Part shown: piece by piece, positions 1-6,171 of the stretch
Numbering within the stretch: the first letter of the stretch is position 1
Layout: the number at the start of each line of letters is the position of its first letter
Origin: Candidatus Bipolaricaulota bacterium
Lineage (GTDB): Bacteria; Bipolaricaulota; Bipolaricaulia; UBA7950; UBA9294
DNA length: 10,428 nt
Assembly: GCA_003979035.1 (NCBI GenBank)
Contig: RXOA01000089.1
Coordinates: 1 to 10,428 of the forward strand
Direction of reading: 5' to 3'
Translations under genes and position numbers: made by a program
The notes under the pieces: model-generated
The model's database searches: none
What the model saw: the letters and a program-made list of their open reading frames with translations, nothing else
What the model was told of the DNA's origin: nothing

Positions 1-2
1 GA

Positions 3-425
3 GACGGCAAGAAAGAAGCGGATCGCGCGGTCATCATTCGCTGGATGCGACAGTTTCATGATGAGGCCGTTCCCGAGGACCCCCTGCCGGATTTCGAACG
101 CCTTGCCACACGCCACCTGCGCGAGGGCTCCATCTTCTTCTGGGACAACGGGAAGCCTGTTTCGATGGTGGTTCATGTTCGCTCCGCGCAAAGCACCGCT
201 TCGATCAGCAGAGTGTTCACACCGCCGCAGGCTCGAGGAAACGGGTACGCTTCGGCCTGCGTCACAGCCCTGTGCGAACATCTACTGTCTCAGGAATTCA
301 CGCGTTGCGTGTTGTATACGGATCTCGCCAATCCGACGTCCAACCGGATCTACCGCCAAATCGGATTCTCTCCGGTATGCGATGTTCGACACTTCGCGTT
401 TGGTCTCGGTCATCCGTTCCGCTAA
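3..425 (+). CDS. GNAT family N-acetyltransferase (5' end outside window)
   Basis: Probable acyl-CoA-dependent N-acetyltransferase; the acceptor cannot be told. The frame is open from the first base of the window to TAA at 423-425, so the N-terminus is missing and 140 residues are visible. An ATG at 45 lies inside the continuing frame and is unlikely to be the start. The visible part has the C-terminal GNAT core: a beta strand ending in SRVFTPP, the pyrophosphate-binding loop QARGNGYA (bases 228-251, matching the Q/R-x-x-G-x-G/A motif A), an amphipathic helix, a strand with LYTDLANP, and the motif-B helix SNRIYRQIGF, all in the usual order and spacing. The next + strand gene starts 149 bases downstream. 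That gap shows no clear gene or terminator. Family assignment is firm; substrate unknown. Confidence 0.9.
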   Translation, partial: DGKKEADRAVIIRWMRQFHDEAVPEDPLPDFERLATRHLREGSIFFWDNGKPVSMVVHVRSAQSTASISRVFTPPQARGNGYASACVTALCEHLLSQEFTRCVLYTDLANPTSNRIYRQIGFSPVCDVRHFAFGLGHPFR

Positions 426-574
426 GGCGGAAGCGGCCTCCCCCAAGGACTCGTATCGAGAGGAGCCACGACCGCCGCGGCGGAGCATGGACATCGTCCT
501 CCACGTGCCGTACGCTGAGCATGCTTCAAAGGCGCATCGGCAGCGGATCGCCGAGGTGATAAGACGGGGGAGGC

Positions 575-1012
575 ATGTCTACGCTGATTGTCGTATTGCT
601 GGTTGGACTCGGAGCTGGCGCTCTGATTGGATTGCAGAATCCGCTCGCATCGCTGCTCGGAAACCGGTTCGGTCTCTTGGGGAGTGCGTTTGTTACCCAT
701 CTCGCTGGCACGCTGCTCGCCGGATTGATCCTGCTGCTGTTTGGCGGCGGGAGTTTTTCGGCATGGCGTGACGTGCCCTGGTACGCATTCCTCGCCGGGT
801 TCGTCGGTGTCGGGATTATTGCCGCGGTAGCGTATACCGTACCGCGAATCGGTGTAACGTCCGCAGTCACGCTGATGGTAGCCGGACAGCTTGTCGTCGG
901 GGCGATCATCGACCATTTTGGCTGGCTCGGGGTCGACGTGAACGCGCTGACACCGGCGCGAGGGCTGGGATTCGGCGTTCTGCTCCTCGGCACGTGGCTT
1001 GTCGTTCGCTAG
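575..1012 (+). CDS. YdcZ/DUF606-type DMT small membrane transporter
   Basis: A 145-residue, very hydrophobic protein of the DMT superfamily, DUF606/YdcZ type, at the usual family length (about 140-150). Five membrane segments are readable at roughly 3-21, 34-56, 68-90, 94-112 and 128-144. Family hallmarks are the GLQNPLASLLG segment after helix 1 (about 19-29) and GQLVVGAIIDHFGWLG (104-119), where the GQ and DHFG residues are the most conserved part. The substrate of this family is mostly unknown, and such proteins may work as homo- or heterodimers. The ATG at 575 is preceded by GGGGGAGG (566-573), which leaves only one base of spacing to the start. That is unusually short, but no better start exists. 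The next gene begins 20 bases after the stop, so the two are probably co-transcribed. Confidence 0.88.
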   Translation: MSTLIVVLLVGLGAGALIGLQNPLASLLGNRFGLLGSAFVTHLAGTLLAGLILLLFGGGSFSAWRDVPWYAFLAGFVGVGIIAAVAYTVPRIGVTSAVTLMVAGQLVVGAIIDHFGWLGVDVNALTPARGLGFGVLLLGTWLVVR

Positions 1013-1032
1013 GGAAGACAAGGAGGCCGTCG

Positions 1033-1803
1033 GTGACGCCAGCCACTCCACTCCGTGAGACCGATCTGTTCGCCCCGGTTCGTTCGTTTCTCGAAGCCAG
1101 CGGCCATACAGTTCGGGCCGAGGTCGCGGATTGCGATGTCGTGGGCTACGCCGGCGGCAAGCTGGTTGTGGTTGAACTCAAGACCCGTATCACGCTGGAG
1201 CTTCTGGCCCAAGCGACGGCTCGCCAGCGGTTCGCAGATCTCGTCTACGTCGCCGTACCCGGACCGATCCCTCGTCGCTCCCGTCGTCGTTGGCGGGGGA
1301 TCAAACGTCTGCTGCGCCGGCTCGAACTGGGACTTCTCCTCGTGTACCCCACTCCGTCCCCGGGGCGCGTCGAGGAGGTGCATCCCCCCAAGCCCTACCG
1401 GATGAGGAAGTCGAGCCAACAGAGAGCGGCAGTTCTCGAAGAAATGGTCGGGCGCACCGCCACCCGCAATACCGGGGGAAGCACGCGCCGGAAGCGCGTC
1501 ACCGCGTATCGTGAGAACGCGATCCAGATCGCCGTCGTTCTCGATCGATTCGGCCCCCTTTCCGCATCGCAACTGCAACAACAGCACAACACCGGATCGA
1601 AAACCCACGCGATTCTGTACCGCGACTACTATGGCTGGTTTGAACGCGTGGGACGCGGAGTCTACGGCGTATCCGCAGCCGGCAGGCGTGCTTTCGATGA
1701 GTTTCCCACGGCGGTTTCCTACTATCGAGAACTTGTCGACGATCATGCTCTCACCCAGGCGGCTGCCGATCGCGGAGACAAAGCGCCGCTTGGGCCGGAG
1801 TGA
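1033..1803 (+). CDS. DUF2161 protein, predicted PD-(D/E)XK-type phosphodiesterase
   Basis: A 256-residue cytoplasmic protein of the DUF2161 family, predicted to have a restriction-endonuclease-like PD-(D/E)XK core; no reaction is established. It starts with ETDLFAPVRSFLE (9-21), followed by E30, D35 and E48-L-K50 in successive strands, which is the expected E...D...ExK catalytic layout. A basic stretch with many Arg follows (about 80-100). The C-terminal third (about 155-235) has RENAIQIAVVLDRFGPLS and YYGWFERVGRGVYGVSAAGRRAF, which look like a winged-helix unit typical of the family's second half. I chose GTG 1033 because AAGGAGG (1020-1026) lies six bases before it. The frame also has a GTG at 994, but that would overlap the upstream membrane-protein gene and has no comparable ribosome site. 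Probably in one transcript with the gene before it. Confidence 0.85.
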   Translation: MTPATPLRETDLFAPVRSFLEASGHTVRAEVADCDVVGYAGGKLVVVELKTRITLELLAQATARQRFADLVYVAVPGPIPRRSRRRWRGIKRLLRRLELGLLLVYPTPSPGRVEEVHPPKPYRMRKSSQQRAAVLEEMVGRTATRNTGGSTRRKRVTAYRENAIQIAVVLDRFGPLSASQLQQQHNTGSKTHAILYRDYYGWFERVGRGVYGVSAAGRRAFDEFPTAVSYYRELVDDHALTQAAADRGDKAPLGPE

Positions 1804-1853
1804 CGAGTCGGATACGATCGTGCCAGAAGCCAACATCCTGGGAGAGGAGAAGC

Positions 1854-2294
1854 ATGCGCGATCAGATTCGTAAAGCCCTTGATTTCGCGATGGCCAAAGA
1901 GCGCGAGGCACAAGCCTTCTACTTGGCGTGGTCGGAAAAGGTGCGCTCGCCGGCGATCAGGATCCTGTTCACCGAGCTTGCCCAAGCCGAGCGGGGTCAC
2001 GAAGACATGCTGCGGTCGGTTTCCGTCGATCAGCTACCGGCGACGACGGAACCCGTCTTCGACCTGGGTCTTGCCGAGATTCTTGTCGAGGCACCGGCAA
2101 GCCCTGACATGACGCTGCAGCAAGCGTTGGCTCTCGCCATGAAGCGAGAGGAGGGCTCCGTCGCTCTGTACACACGCCTCATGACGTTCGGCGGTCCGGC
2201 GCAAGCTGTGTTCAACGCACTGGCCGATGAAGAACGGCGACATAAGCTTCTCCTCGAAAGGGAATACGAGGAGATTGTTCTCGCCGAGAACTAG
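1854..2294 (+). CDS. Rubrerythrin-like ferritin-fold diiron protein
   Basis: A 146-residue four-helix protein with the paired iron-ligand motifs of the rubrerythrin/ferritin-like superfamily: E18 (helix 1, EREAQAFY), E46-x-x-H49 (helix 2), E100 (helix 3, KREEGSVALY) and E127-x-x-H130 (helix 4). All six expected carboxylate and histidine ligands are present. There is no C-terminal rubredoxin CxxC pair, so it is the short, rubredoxin-less type. Relatives act in peroxide reduction or iron handling; which applies here is not shown. Start ATG 1854 follows GAGGAG (1844-1849); a GTG at 1800 overlapping the previous stop is in frame but adds an unrelated basic stretch. It lies 50 bases after the DUF2161 gene on the same strand and converges with a thioredoxin-reductase-like gene, a plausible redox pairing (inference). 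Confidence 0.88.
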   Translation: MRDQIRKALDFAMAKEREAQAFYLAWSEKVRSPAIRILFTELAQAERGHEDMLRSVSVDQLPATTEPVFDLGLAEILVEAPASPDMTLQQALALAMKREEGSVALYTRLMTFGGPAQAVFNALADEERRHKLLLEREYEEIVLAEN

Positions 2295-2299
2295 CCGCG

Positions 2300-2334
2300 G
2301 CGATCGGAACCCTTCGCGACCGATCCTCGATCGC
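2300..2334. repeat. Nested CGATC inverted repeats between convergent genes
   Basis: The 53-base gap between the convergent diiron and flavoprotein genes has two overlapping dyads: GCGATCG (2300-2306) with CGATCGC (2328-2334), and GATCGG (2302-2307) with CCGATC (2320-2325). Either could fold in both transcripts, but neither is followed by a T-run. It may be a weak shared termination or processing hairpin, or only a result of the many CGATCG copies in this genome. Confidence 0.4.
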
Positions 2335-2347
2335 TGATTGGATCGTG

Positions 2348-3322
2348 CTACTTGGCCCAATCGGGGCGAAGCGTTTCCCGCCCGGAAAGAAACCGTTCGG
2401 CTGCCATCGCCGCCATCGCTCCCTCGGCCGAGGCGATCACAATCTGTTTGAAGTGCTTGCAGAGCACATCGCCAGCGGCGAATACCCCCGGAATGTTCGT
2501 CTGAAAGAACTCGTCGACTGACAGGCACCCGGAATCCGTCGTTTCCAGCTGCCCGGTGAGATAGTCGGTGACGGGGCGGTTCCCTTGCGCGTAGATGAAC
2601 ACGCCAGCCACAGGCTGCTCCATCTCGCCCTCCGGCGCCGCGACGCGAACCGCCGCGACATCGTTGTCGCCGACAACCTCCAACAACCGGTGTTCGCTTC
2701 GAAGCTCGATGGCCGGGTTTTCTCGCACACGGCGTTGAAGCACATCCGGCACTCGAAGCTCCGGTGTGGGCGACAACAGGAAGACATGTGCTGCATAACG
2801 CGTCAGGAACAGTGCTTCTTCCGCCGCCTCCTCGCTGTTTCCGGCAACGACGACATCTCGATCGGTGAAGAAGAATCCATCGCAGGTGGCGCAGTAAGAG
2901 ACCCCTCGCCCCAACAAACGCTCTTCGCCGGGAACCGTATGAGAACGCCCAAGCGCACCAGTCGCAAGAATCAGCGATCGAGCCTCGTATGCTCCCCGTG
3001 TACCGCGAACTCTCTTCGTGTCGCCGTTTCCGTCCAAGGAAACAGCGATCACTTTGTCCTGCTCAAAGCGTGCGCCAACCGCACGCGCTTGCTCGCGCAT
3101 CCGACCGATCAGCTCTTCTCCCGGAAGCTCCTCATTCACGCCGGGATAGTTGGAGATGCGCTGTGCCATCCCCAACGCGCCGCTGGCAATCCCCTTGTCG
3201 ACAACCAACGTCATCAGCTTCGACCGTGCAGCATAGAGCGCCGCGGACGCGCCTGCAGGACCCCCGCCGACGATCAACACATCCCATACATCCGGCCGTT
3301 TGGACCCATCTGAAAGTGTCAT
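2348..3322 (-). CDS. Thioredoxin-reductase-like flavoprotein with degenerate NADPH site
   Basis: A 324-residue flavin disulfide reductase of the low-molecular-weight thioredoxin reductase family, at normal length. The FAD motif GGGPAGASAA is at 19-28, the central ILATGA at 118-123, the redox-active C144-A-T-C147 followed by D148-G149, and the C-terminal FAD segment GVFAAGD with a family-typical KQIVIASAEGAMAA stretch. The pyridine-nucleotide region is unusual. The expected GGGDSAAEEA reads GNSEEAAEEA (161-170), breaking G-x-G, and the 2'-phosphate motif HRRxxxR reads SPTPELR (184-190), keeping only the last Arg. Known relatives with such losses use ferredoxin, F420 or undetermined donors, so the electron donor is open. 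ATG 3322 follows AAGGAG (3334-3329) by six bases; an upstream in-frame ATG at 3448 adds a non-family, Cys-rich stretch. Likely role: reducing thioredoxin or a related disulfide protein. Confidence 0.9.
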   Translation of the reverse strand: MTLSDGSKRPDVWDVLIVGGGPAGASAALYAARSKLMTLVVDKGIASGALGMAQRISNYPGVNEELPGEELIGRMREQARAVGARFEQDKVIAVSLDGNGDTKRVRGTRGAYEARSLILATGALGRSHTVPGEERLLGRGVSYCATCDGFFFTDRDVVVAGNSEEAAEEALFLTRYAAHVFLLSPTPELRVPDVLQRRVRENPAIELRSEHRLLEVVGDNDVAAVRVAAPEGEMEQPVAGVFIYAQGNRPVTDYLTGQLETTDSGCLSVDEFFQTNIPGVFAAGDVLCKHFKQIVIASAEGAMAAMAAERFLSGRETLRPDWAK

Positions 3323-3432
3323 CTCTCGCTCCTTCAACGTCGCGATGGCGGCGTGGATCGCTGGTTGGATGCTTCGGCAAAACGCTATCCAGCGCGACGT
3401 GATTTCGCAACCACAAGAAACCCAACACCCGG

Positions 3433-3462
3433 TGCATGCTGCCAGCAAACGGATTGTGTCAA
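3433..3462 (-). promoter_or_regulatory. Possible promoter for the flavoprotein gene
   Basis: A perfect TTGACA lies on the minus strand at 3462-3457, about 135 bases before the start codon. The positions for a -10 at 17-18 base spacing read GCATGC or CATGCA, which are poor matches. Only the -35 is supported, so this is tentative. Confidence 0.25.
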
Positions 3463-3602
3463 GAAAGTCCCATGTGGTTGGAAGCTACGCCTTCATCGGA
3501 TAGCGGAATCGAGACGCCGCGAGCGTCCCGGTGAAACCGCAACTCATGCCCCCGGATCGGAATCGGGGCGTACCCTACCGTATGCGTCAGGCTTTCGCCC
3601 GT

Positions 3603-3628
3603 GCGATCAGATCGCGACAAGTGATCTG
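3603..3628. repeat. Two overlapping palindromes, possible operator
   Basis: GCGATC-A-GATCGC (3603-3615) is a perfect 13-base odd palindrome. CAGATC (3608-3613) also pairs with GATCTG (3623-3628) across nine bases. Both sit in the divergent region about 160 bases before the MocR-type start. A protein-binding site is possible, but CGATC-rich dyads are common in this DNA, so chance is a real alternative. Confidence 0.3.
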
Positions 3629-3676
3629 CCTCCACTCGCTATCGAATACCGACAACAAGCCCTTAATATCCCCCGT

Positions 3677-3704
3677 TTGCCAAATTGGTATCATCCAATA
3701 TCAT
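3677..3704 (+). promoter_or_regulatory. Sigma-70-like promoter of the MocR-type regulator
   Basis: TTGCCA (3677-3682) and TATCAT (3699-3704) are separated by 16 bases. Each differs from the consensus (TTGACA, TATAAT) at one position. Transcription would begin near 3711, giving a leader of about 65 bases before the ATG at 3777. No other pair in the region is as good. Confidence 0.55.
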
Positions 3705-3707
3705 GAT
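3680..3707. promoter_or_regulatory. Candidate operator overlapping the MocR-type promoter
   Basis: Several symmetric elements lie within the promoter spacer and -10: CCAA-A-TTGG (3680-3688), ATTGG-TATCAT-CCAAT (3684-3699), a repeated TATCAT ten bases apart (3689-3694 and 3699-3704), and ATCATGAT (3700-3707). MocR-family proteins usually bind repeated half-sites in or near their own promoters, so this is a plausible autoregulatory site (inference). Confidence 0.4.
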
Positions 3708-3776
3708 GAAGGTTGCATTTCGGGCAGAAATGGCCGACAATTCTGCTTTGGATGCACCCAATTGTGAGGTGGTTTC

Positions 3777-5228
3777 ATGGCGCTGTCGCGACAGGCTCAA
3801 ATCGTCCGAGACTTCCGTGATCGGATCGCTCAGGGGGAACTCCAAGCCGGGGAGCGGCTGCCGACAACGCGAGCTCTCGCAGCGGAATTGGGTGTCGGAA
3901 GGAGCACCATCGTCCGCGCCTATGAGTCACTGGCAAGAGAAGGTTGGATCGAAGGCGAAGTCGGACGAGGAACCCACGTGCGCGGCGTTCCGTCTGAACC
4001 GTTTTCGACGCTCAACTGGGACGCAATCCTTGCATCGTCCGCTTCCATGCCCGATCGAGAGTACGGCGACCTGTTTCAGCTGATTTCTCGGCCCGATTGC
4101 ATCTCTCTCGCCGGCGGACTCCCGGCGACGGAGTTCTTTCCGATTGAGCTGTACCAGGATATTGTCGCTCAAGTGCTGCGGGACAATGGCTCACAGATCT
4201 TGCAGTGGTGCCCGGTGGATGGGTATCCGCCACTTCGCAGCCTGTTGGCCGAGACCATTGGCAGCAGCACCGACAACGTCTTGGTGACTGCCGGCTCCAC
4301 TCAAGGGATCCATCTCGTGGCACAGGCAATGGTTAATCCCGGCGATCTTGTTCTGGTTGAAGCTCCGACCTACCCCGGCGCCCTCAAGGCATTCTCCCAA
4401 GCCGGAGCTCGCGTGATCGGCGTCCCCACATCTCATGTGGGAATCGATCTGGACGTCTTGGAGGATTTGCTGAACACCACGCGCCCAAAGTTCATCTATG
4501 TCGTTCCGACCCATCAGAATCCCTCGGGAGGAACGCTCCCGATCGACAAGCGGCATCGTCTGTTGTCGCTCGCCGCGGCTCATCGCATCCCGATCGTGGA
4601 AGACGATGCGTACCGTTCGATCTGGTTCGACACCGAGCCCCCGCCAACGTTGTATGAACTGGATGATCACGAACTTGTGATCTATGTGTCGACCTTCTCC
4701 AAGGTCCTGTTTCCTGGACTGCGTGTCGGGTGGATCGCCGTCCCTCAACCCGTCGTCAAGCGACTGGGGGCTCTGCGCAACCTCTTCGACCTATTCGTCA
4801 ACGGTCCTGCGCAAGCGTCTTTGTATGCGTTCCACCGAAAAGGCCTTCTCGATCGTCATCTTCGCTCCGTGCGCCCGAAGTACGCCGAGCGCTGCCGACA
4901 GATGGTCGCCGACCTGCAGCGTTTCTGTCCCGATCTGGAGTATGTCGTGCCTCGTGGAGGGTTCTTCATTTGGGCTCAGCTTCCGGACGGAATCGACTCG
5001 AGAGATCTTCTGCGTCACGCGGTTTCGTGCGGTGTCTCCTTCCTGCACGGCGGTCTCTTCCAGCCCGATCAAGGCGGCGAACACTCGATTCGACTGACGT
5101 TTGCCGCTCAATCCGAAGAGTCAATCCATGCCGCGGTGCGCCGACTCCGAATCGCCATCGATCGTTGTCATGCTGCGTCCCCTTCTACCCGCAGCAGAGA
5201 CGGTCACTCGATGCAGTTCGTCGTCTAG
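3777..5228 (+). CDS. MocR-type regulator: GntR winged helix fused to aminotransferase fold
   Basis: A 483-residue protein of the MocR/PdxR group, of typical length. Residues about 5-70 are a GntR winged-helix domain (RIAQGELQAGERLPTTRALA, GVGRSTIVRAYESLAREGWI, GRGTHV). After a short linker, about 100-460 is a fold-type I PLP aminotransferase domain with N248 (HQNPSGG), D276 in the EDDAY segment with Y279, the PLP-lysine K309 (STFSKVLFPGLRVGW), and a C-terminal Arg in HSIRLTF. All cofactor residues are intact, so PLP binding is expected. Such proteins control amino-acid, vitamin B6 or transport genes, using PLP or an aldimine as signal; the target here is unknown. An independent aminotransferase activity is less likely but not excluded. 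ATG 3777 follows GAGGTGG (3766-3772). The upstream dyad suggests autoregulation. Confidence 0.93.
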   Translation: MALSRQAQIVRDFRDRIAQGELQAGERLPTTRALAAELGVGRSTIVRAYESLAREGWIEGEVGRGTHVRGVPSEPFSTLNWDAILASSASMPDREYGDLFQLISRPDCISLAGGLPATEFFPIELYQDIVAQVLRDNGSQILQWCPVDGYPPLRSLLAETIGSSTDNVLVTAGSTQGIHLVAQAMVNPGDLVLVEAPTYPGALKAFSQAGARVIGVPTSHVGIDLDVLEDLLNTTRPKFIYVVPTHQNPSGGTLPIDKRHRLLSLAAAHRIPIVEDDAYRSIWFDTEPPPTLYELDDHELVIYVSTFSKVLFPGLRVGWIAVPQPVVKRLGALRNLFDLFVNGPAQASLYAFHRKGLLDRHLRSVRPKYAERCRQMVADLQRFCPDLEYVVPRGGFFIWAQLPDGIDSRDLLRHAVSCGVSFLHGGLFQPDQGGEHSIRLTFAAQSEESIHAAVRRLRIAIDRCHAASPSTRSRDGHSMQFVV

Positions 5229-5361
5229 CCCAAACAAGGCGGCTGCAACACATCCCGAAATGACAGAATCCGCCGCCGGTCCTTGTCAGACTCCAATGCC
5301 CCGGCAGCCCCAGGCAGAGTCCCGTTCGACCTCGACGGCACCCTTCGGGTAGTCTTGATCC

Positions 5362-6057
5362 ATGAAGAAAAGCACTTGGTGGTTAATGGGATTGGCGCTT
5401 GTGGCCATTGTCGTCGTCGTTTGTCTTGCGATCGCCGGCGTATTTCGCTCGCCGGAAGAGATCGCTACGATTCCTCCCGTGATCGTAGCGATTGACGCGG
5501 GGCACGGGGGGGCGGACCCTGGAGCCGTCTTCGGAGAGATCTACGAGAAGGACATCAACGCCGCGATCGTGGCACACATCGAAGCGTTGATCGAGGCCGA
5601 CCCCGAACTGGACGCCATCCTTACGCGATGGCTCGATATCGCCGTGGCCAACGTGGATCGTGTCGCGATGGCCGAGGAAGGGAATGCCTCGCTCTACGTC
5701 TCCATCCACGTCAATGCCTTCAGCGATGCAAGCGTGTACGGGATGGAAGTCTGGGTGGATGACACACGCACACCCGATGATCCGAGCTGGGCACTTGCTC
5801 GAGCGATTCAGGAGCACCTTGTGGCAGAAACCGCCGTAAGAGACCGCGGCGTGCGATCCCAGGAATCCTACCTGCATCGGTTGACCGTTCCCTCCGTCTC
5901 AGTTGAAGTCGGCTATCTCACCAATGCCGAGGAACGGGCGCTTCTTCTGGACGACACGTATCAACGGCAGGTTGCGACGGGCATTCTGAACGGAATTCGT
6001 GCGTTTCTGGTCGCTGACGGGCAGTTGAGCGAGAGCGCTCAGGAGAACCCGTTCTAG
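5362..6057 (+). CDS. N-acetylmuramoyl-L-alanine amidase (Amidase_3), membrane-anchored
   Basis: A 231-residue zinc amidase that would cleave the bond between MurNAc and L-Ala in peptidoglycan. Residues 7-28 form one hydrophobic segment after two Lys, an uncleaved anchor or signal; C21 is not in a lipobox. The Amidase_3 domain fills 40-218: zinc ligands H48 (DAGHGGADPGA), E62 (YEKD) and H116 (SIHVNAF), and catalytic E182 (VSVEVGYLTN). There is no SH3, SPOR or PG-binding domain, so it is a minimal form. ATG 5362 is the only start, as an in-frame TGA lies six bases upstream. There is no good Shine-Dalgarno, but TAGTCT (5350-5355) sits six bases before the ATG, so a leaderless or near-leaderless transcript is possible (inference). 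It lies 133 bases after the regulator gene and ends before a strong terminator. Confidence 0.93.
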   Translation: MKKSTWWLMGLALVAIVVVVCLAIAGVFRSPEEIATIPPVIVAIDAGHGGADPGAVFGEIYEKDINAAIVAHIEALIEADPELDAILTRWLDIAVANVDRVAMAEEGNASLYVSIHVNAFSDASVYGMEVWVDDTRTPDDPSWALARAIQEHLVAETAVRDRGVRSQESYLHRLTVPSVSVEVGYLTNAEERALLLDDTYQRQVATGILNGIRAFLVADGQLSESAQENPF

Positions 6058-6087
6058 ATCCGATCGAGACGAACCGAATGAAGAACA

Positions 6088-6135
6088 CTGCACCAAGCCA
6101 ATGGATCTTCTTGGTCTTGGTGCAGCGTTTTCTCT
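6088..6135 (+). terminator. Intrinsic terminator after the amidase gene
   Basis: CTGCACCAAG (6088-6097) pairs perfectly with CTTGGTGCAG (6116-6125). The stem continues inward with CCAA (6098-6101) and TTGG (6111-6114), with one bulged T and a nine-base loop. The tail is CG then TTTTCTCT (6128-6135). It starts 30 bases after the amidase stop. The reverse strand has a poorer T-tail, so it may only weakly serve the convergent gene ending at 6172. Confidence 0.85.
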
Positions 6136-6171
6136 GGCCAAGCAGGAACGGACAAGCAGGAAAGTCAGGGG

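Larger units (their letters stand above)
3323..3776. other. 454-base divergent intergenic region
   Basis: No gene is supported here. The only open frames are short, low in family character and without ribosome sites. The region separates the flavoprotein (-) from the MocR-type regulator (+). It holds a possible minus-strand -35 (TTGACA at 3462-3457), two overlapping dyads at 3603-3628, and the regulator's promoter with an overlapping dyad at 3677-3707. Towards the regulator the DNA becomes noticeably more AT-rich than the coding DNA. Confidence 0.6.

Noticed and set aside
186..197. GCGCAAAGCACC inside the GNAT gene as a second GEMM-like segment
   Set aside because: There is no GGCAAACC, no GNRA hairpin before it and no receptor after it, so it is a chance match.
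426..574. Possible small gene from ATG 487 between the GNAT and YdcZ genes
   Set aside because: The frame runs on far into the YdcZ gene with no convincing ribosome site, and the visible peptide matches nothing I know.
58..771. Long open + frame overlapping the GNAT and YdcZ genes
   Set aside because: Its product is Arg/Ser/Pro-rich with no family character, and it overlaps two well-supported genes in another frame.
1009..1911. 300-residue open frame on the minus strand
   Set aside because: It is antisense to the DUF2161 gene, which has motifs and a ribosome site; the antisense product has neither.
5234..5286. ACAAGG...CCTTGT dyad between the regulator and amidase genes as a terminator
   Set aside because: It has six base pairs across a 41-base gap, only partial inner pairing (CGGC/GCCG) and no T-run.
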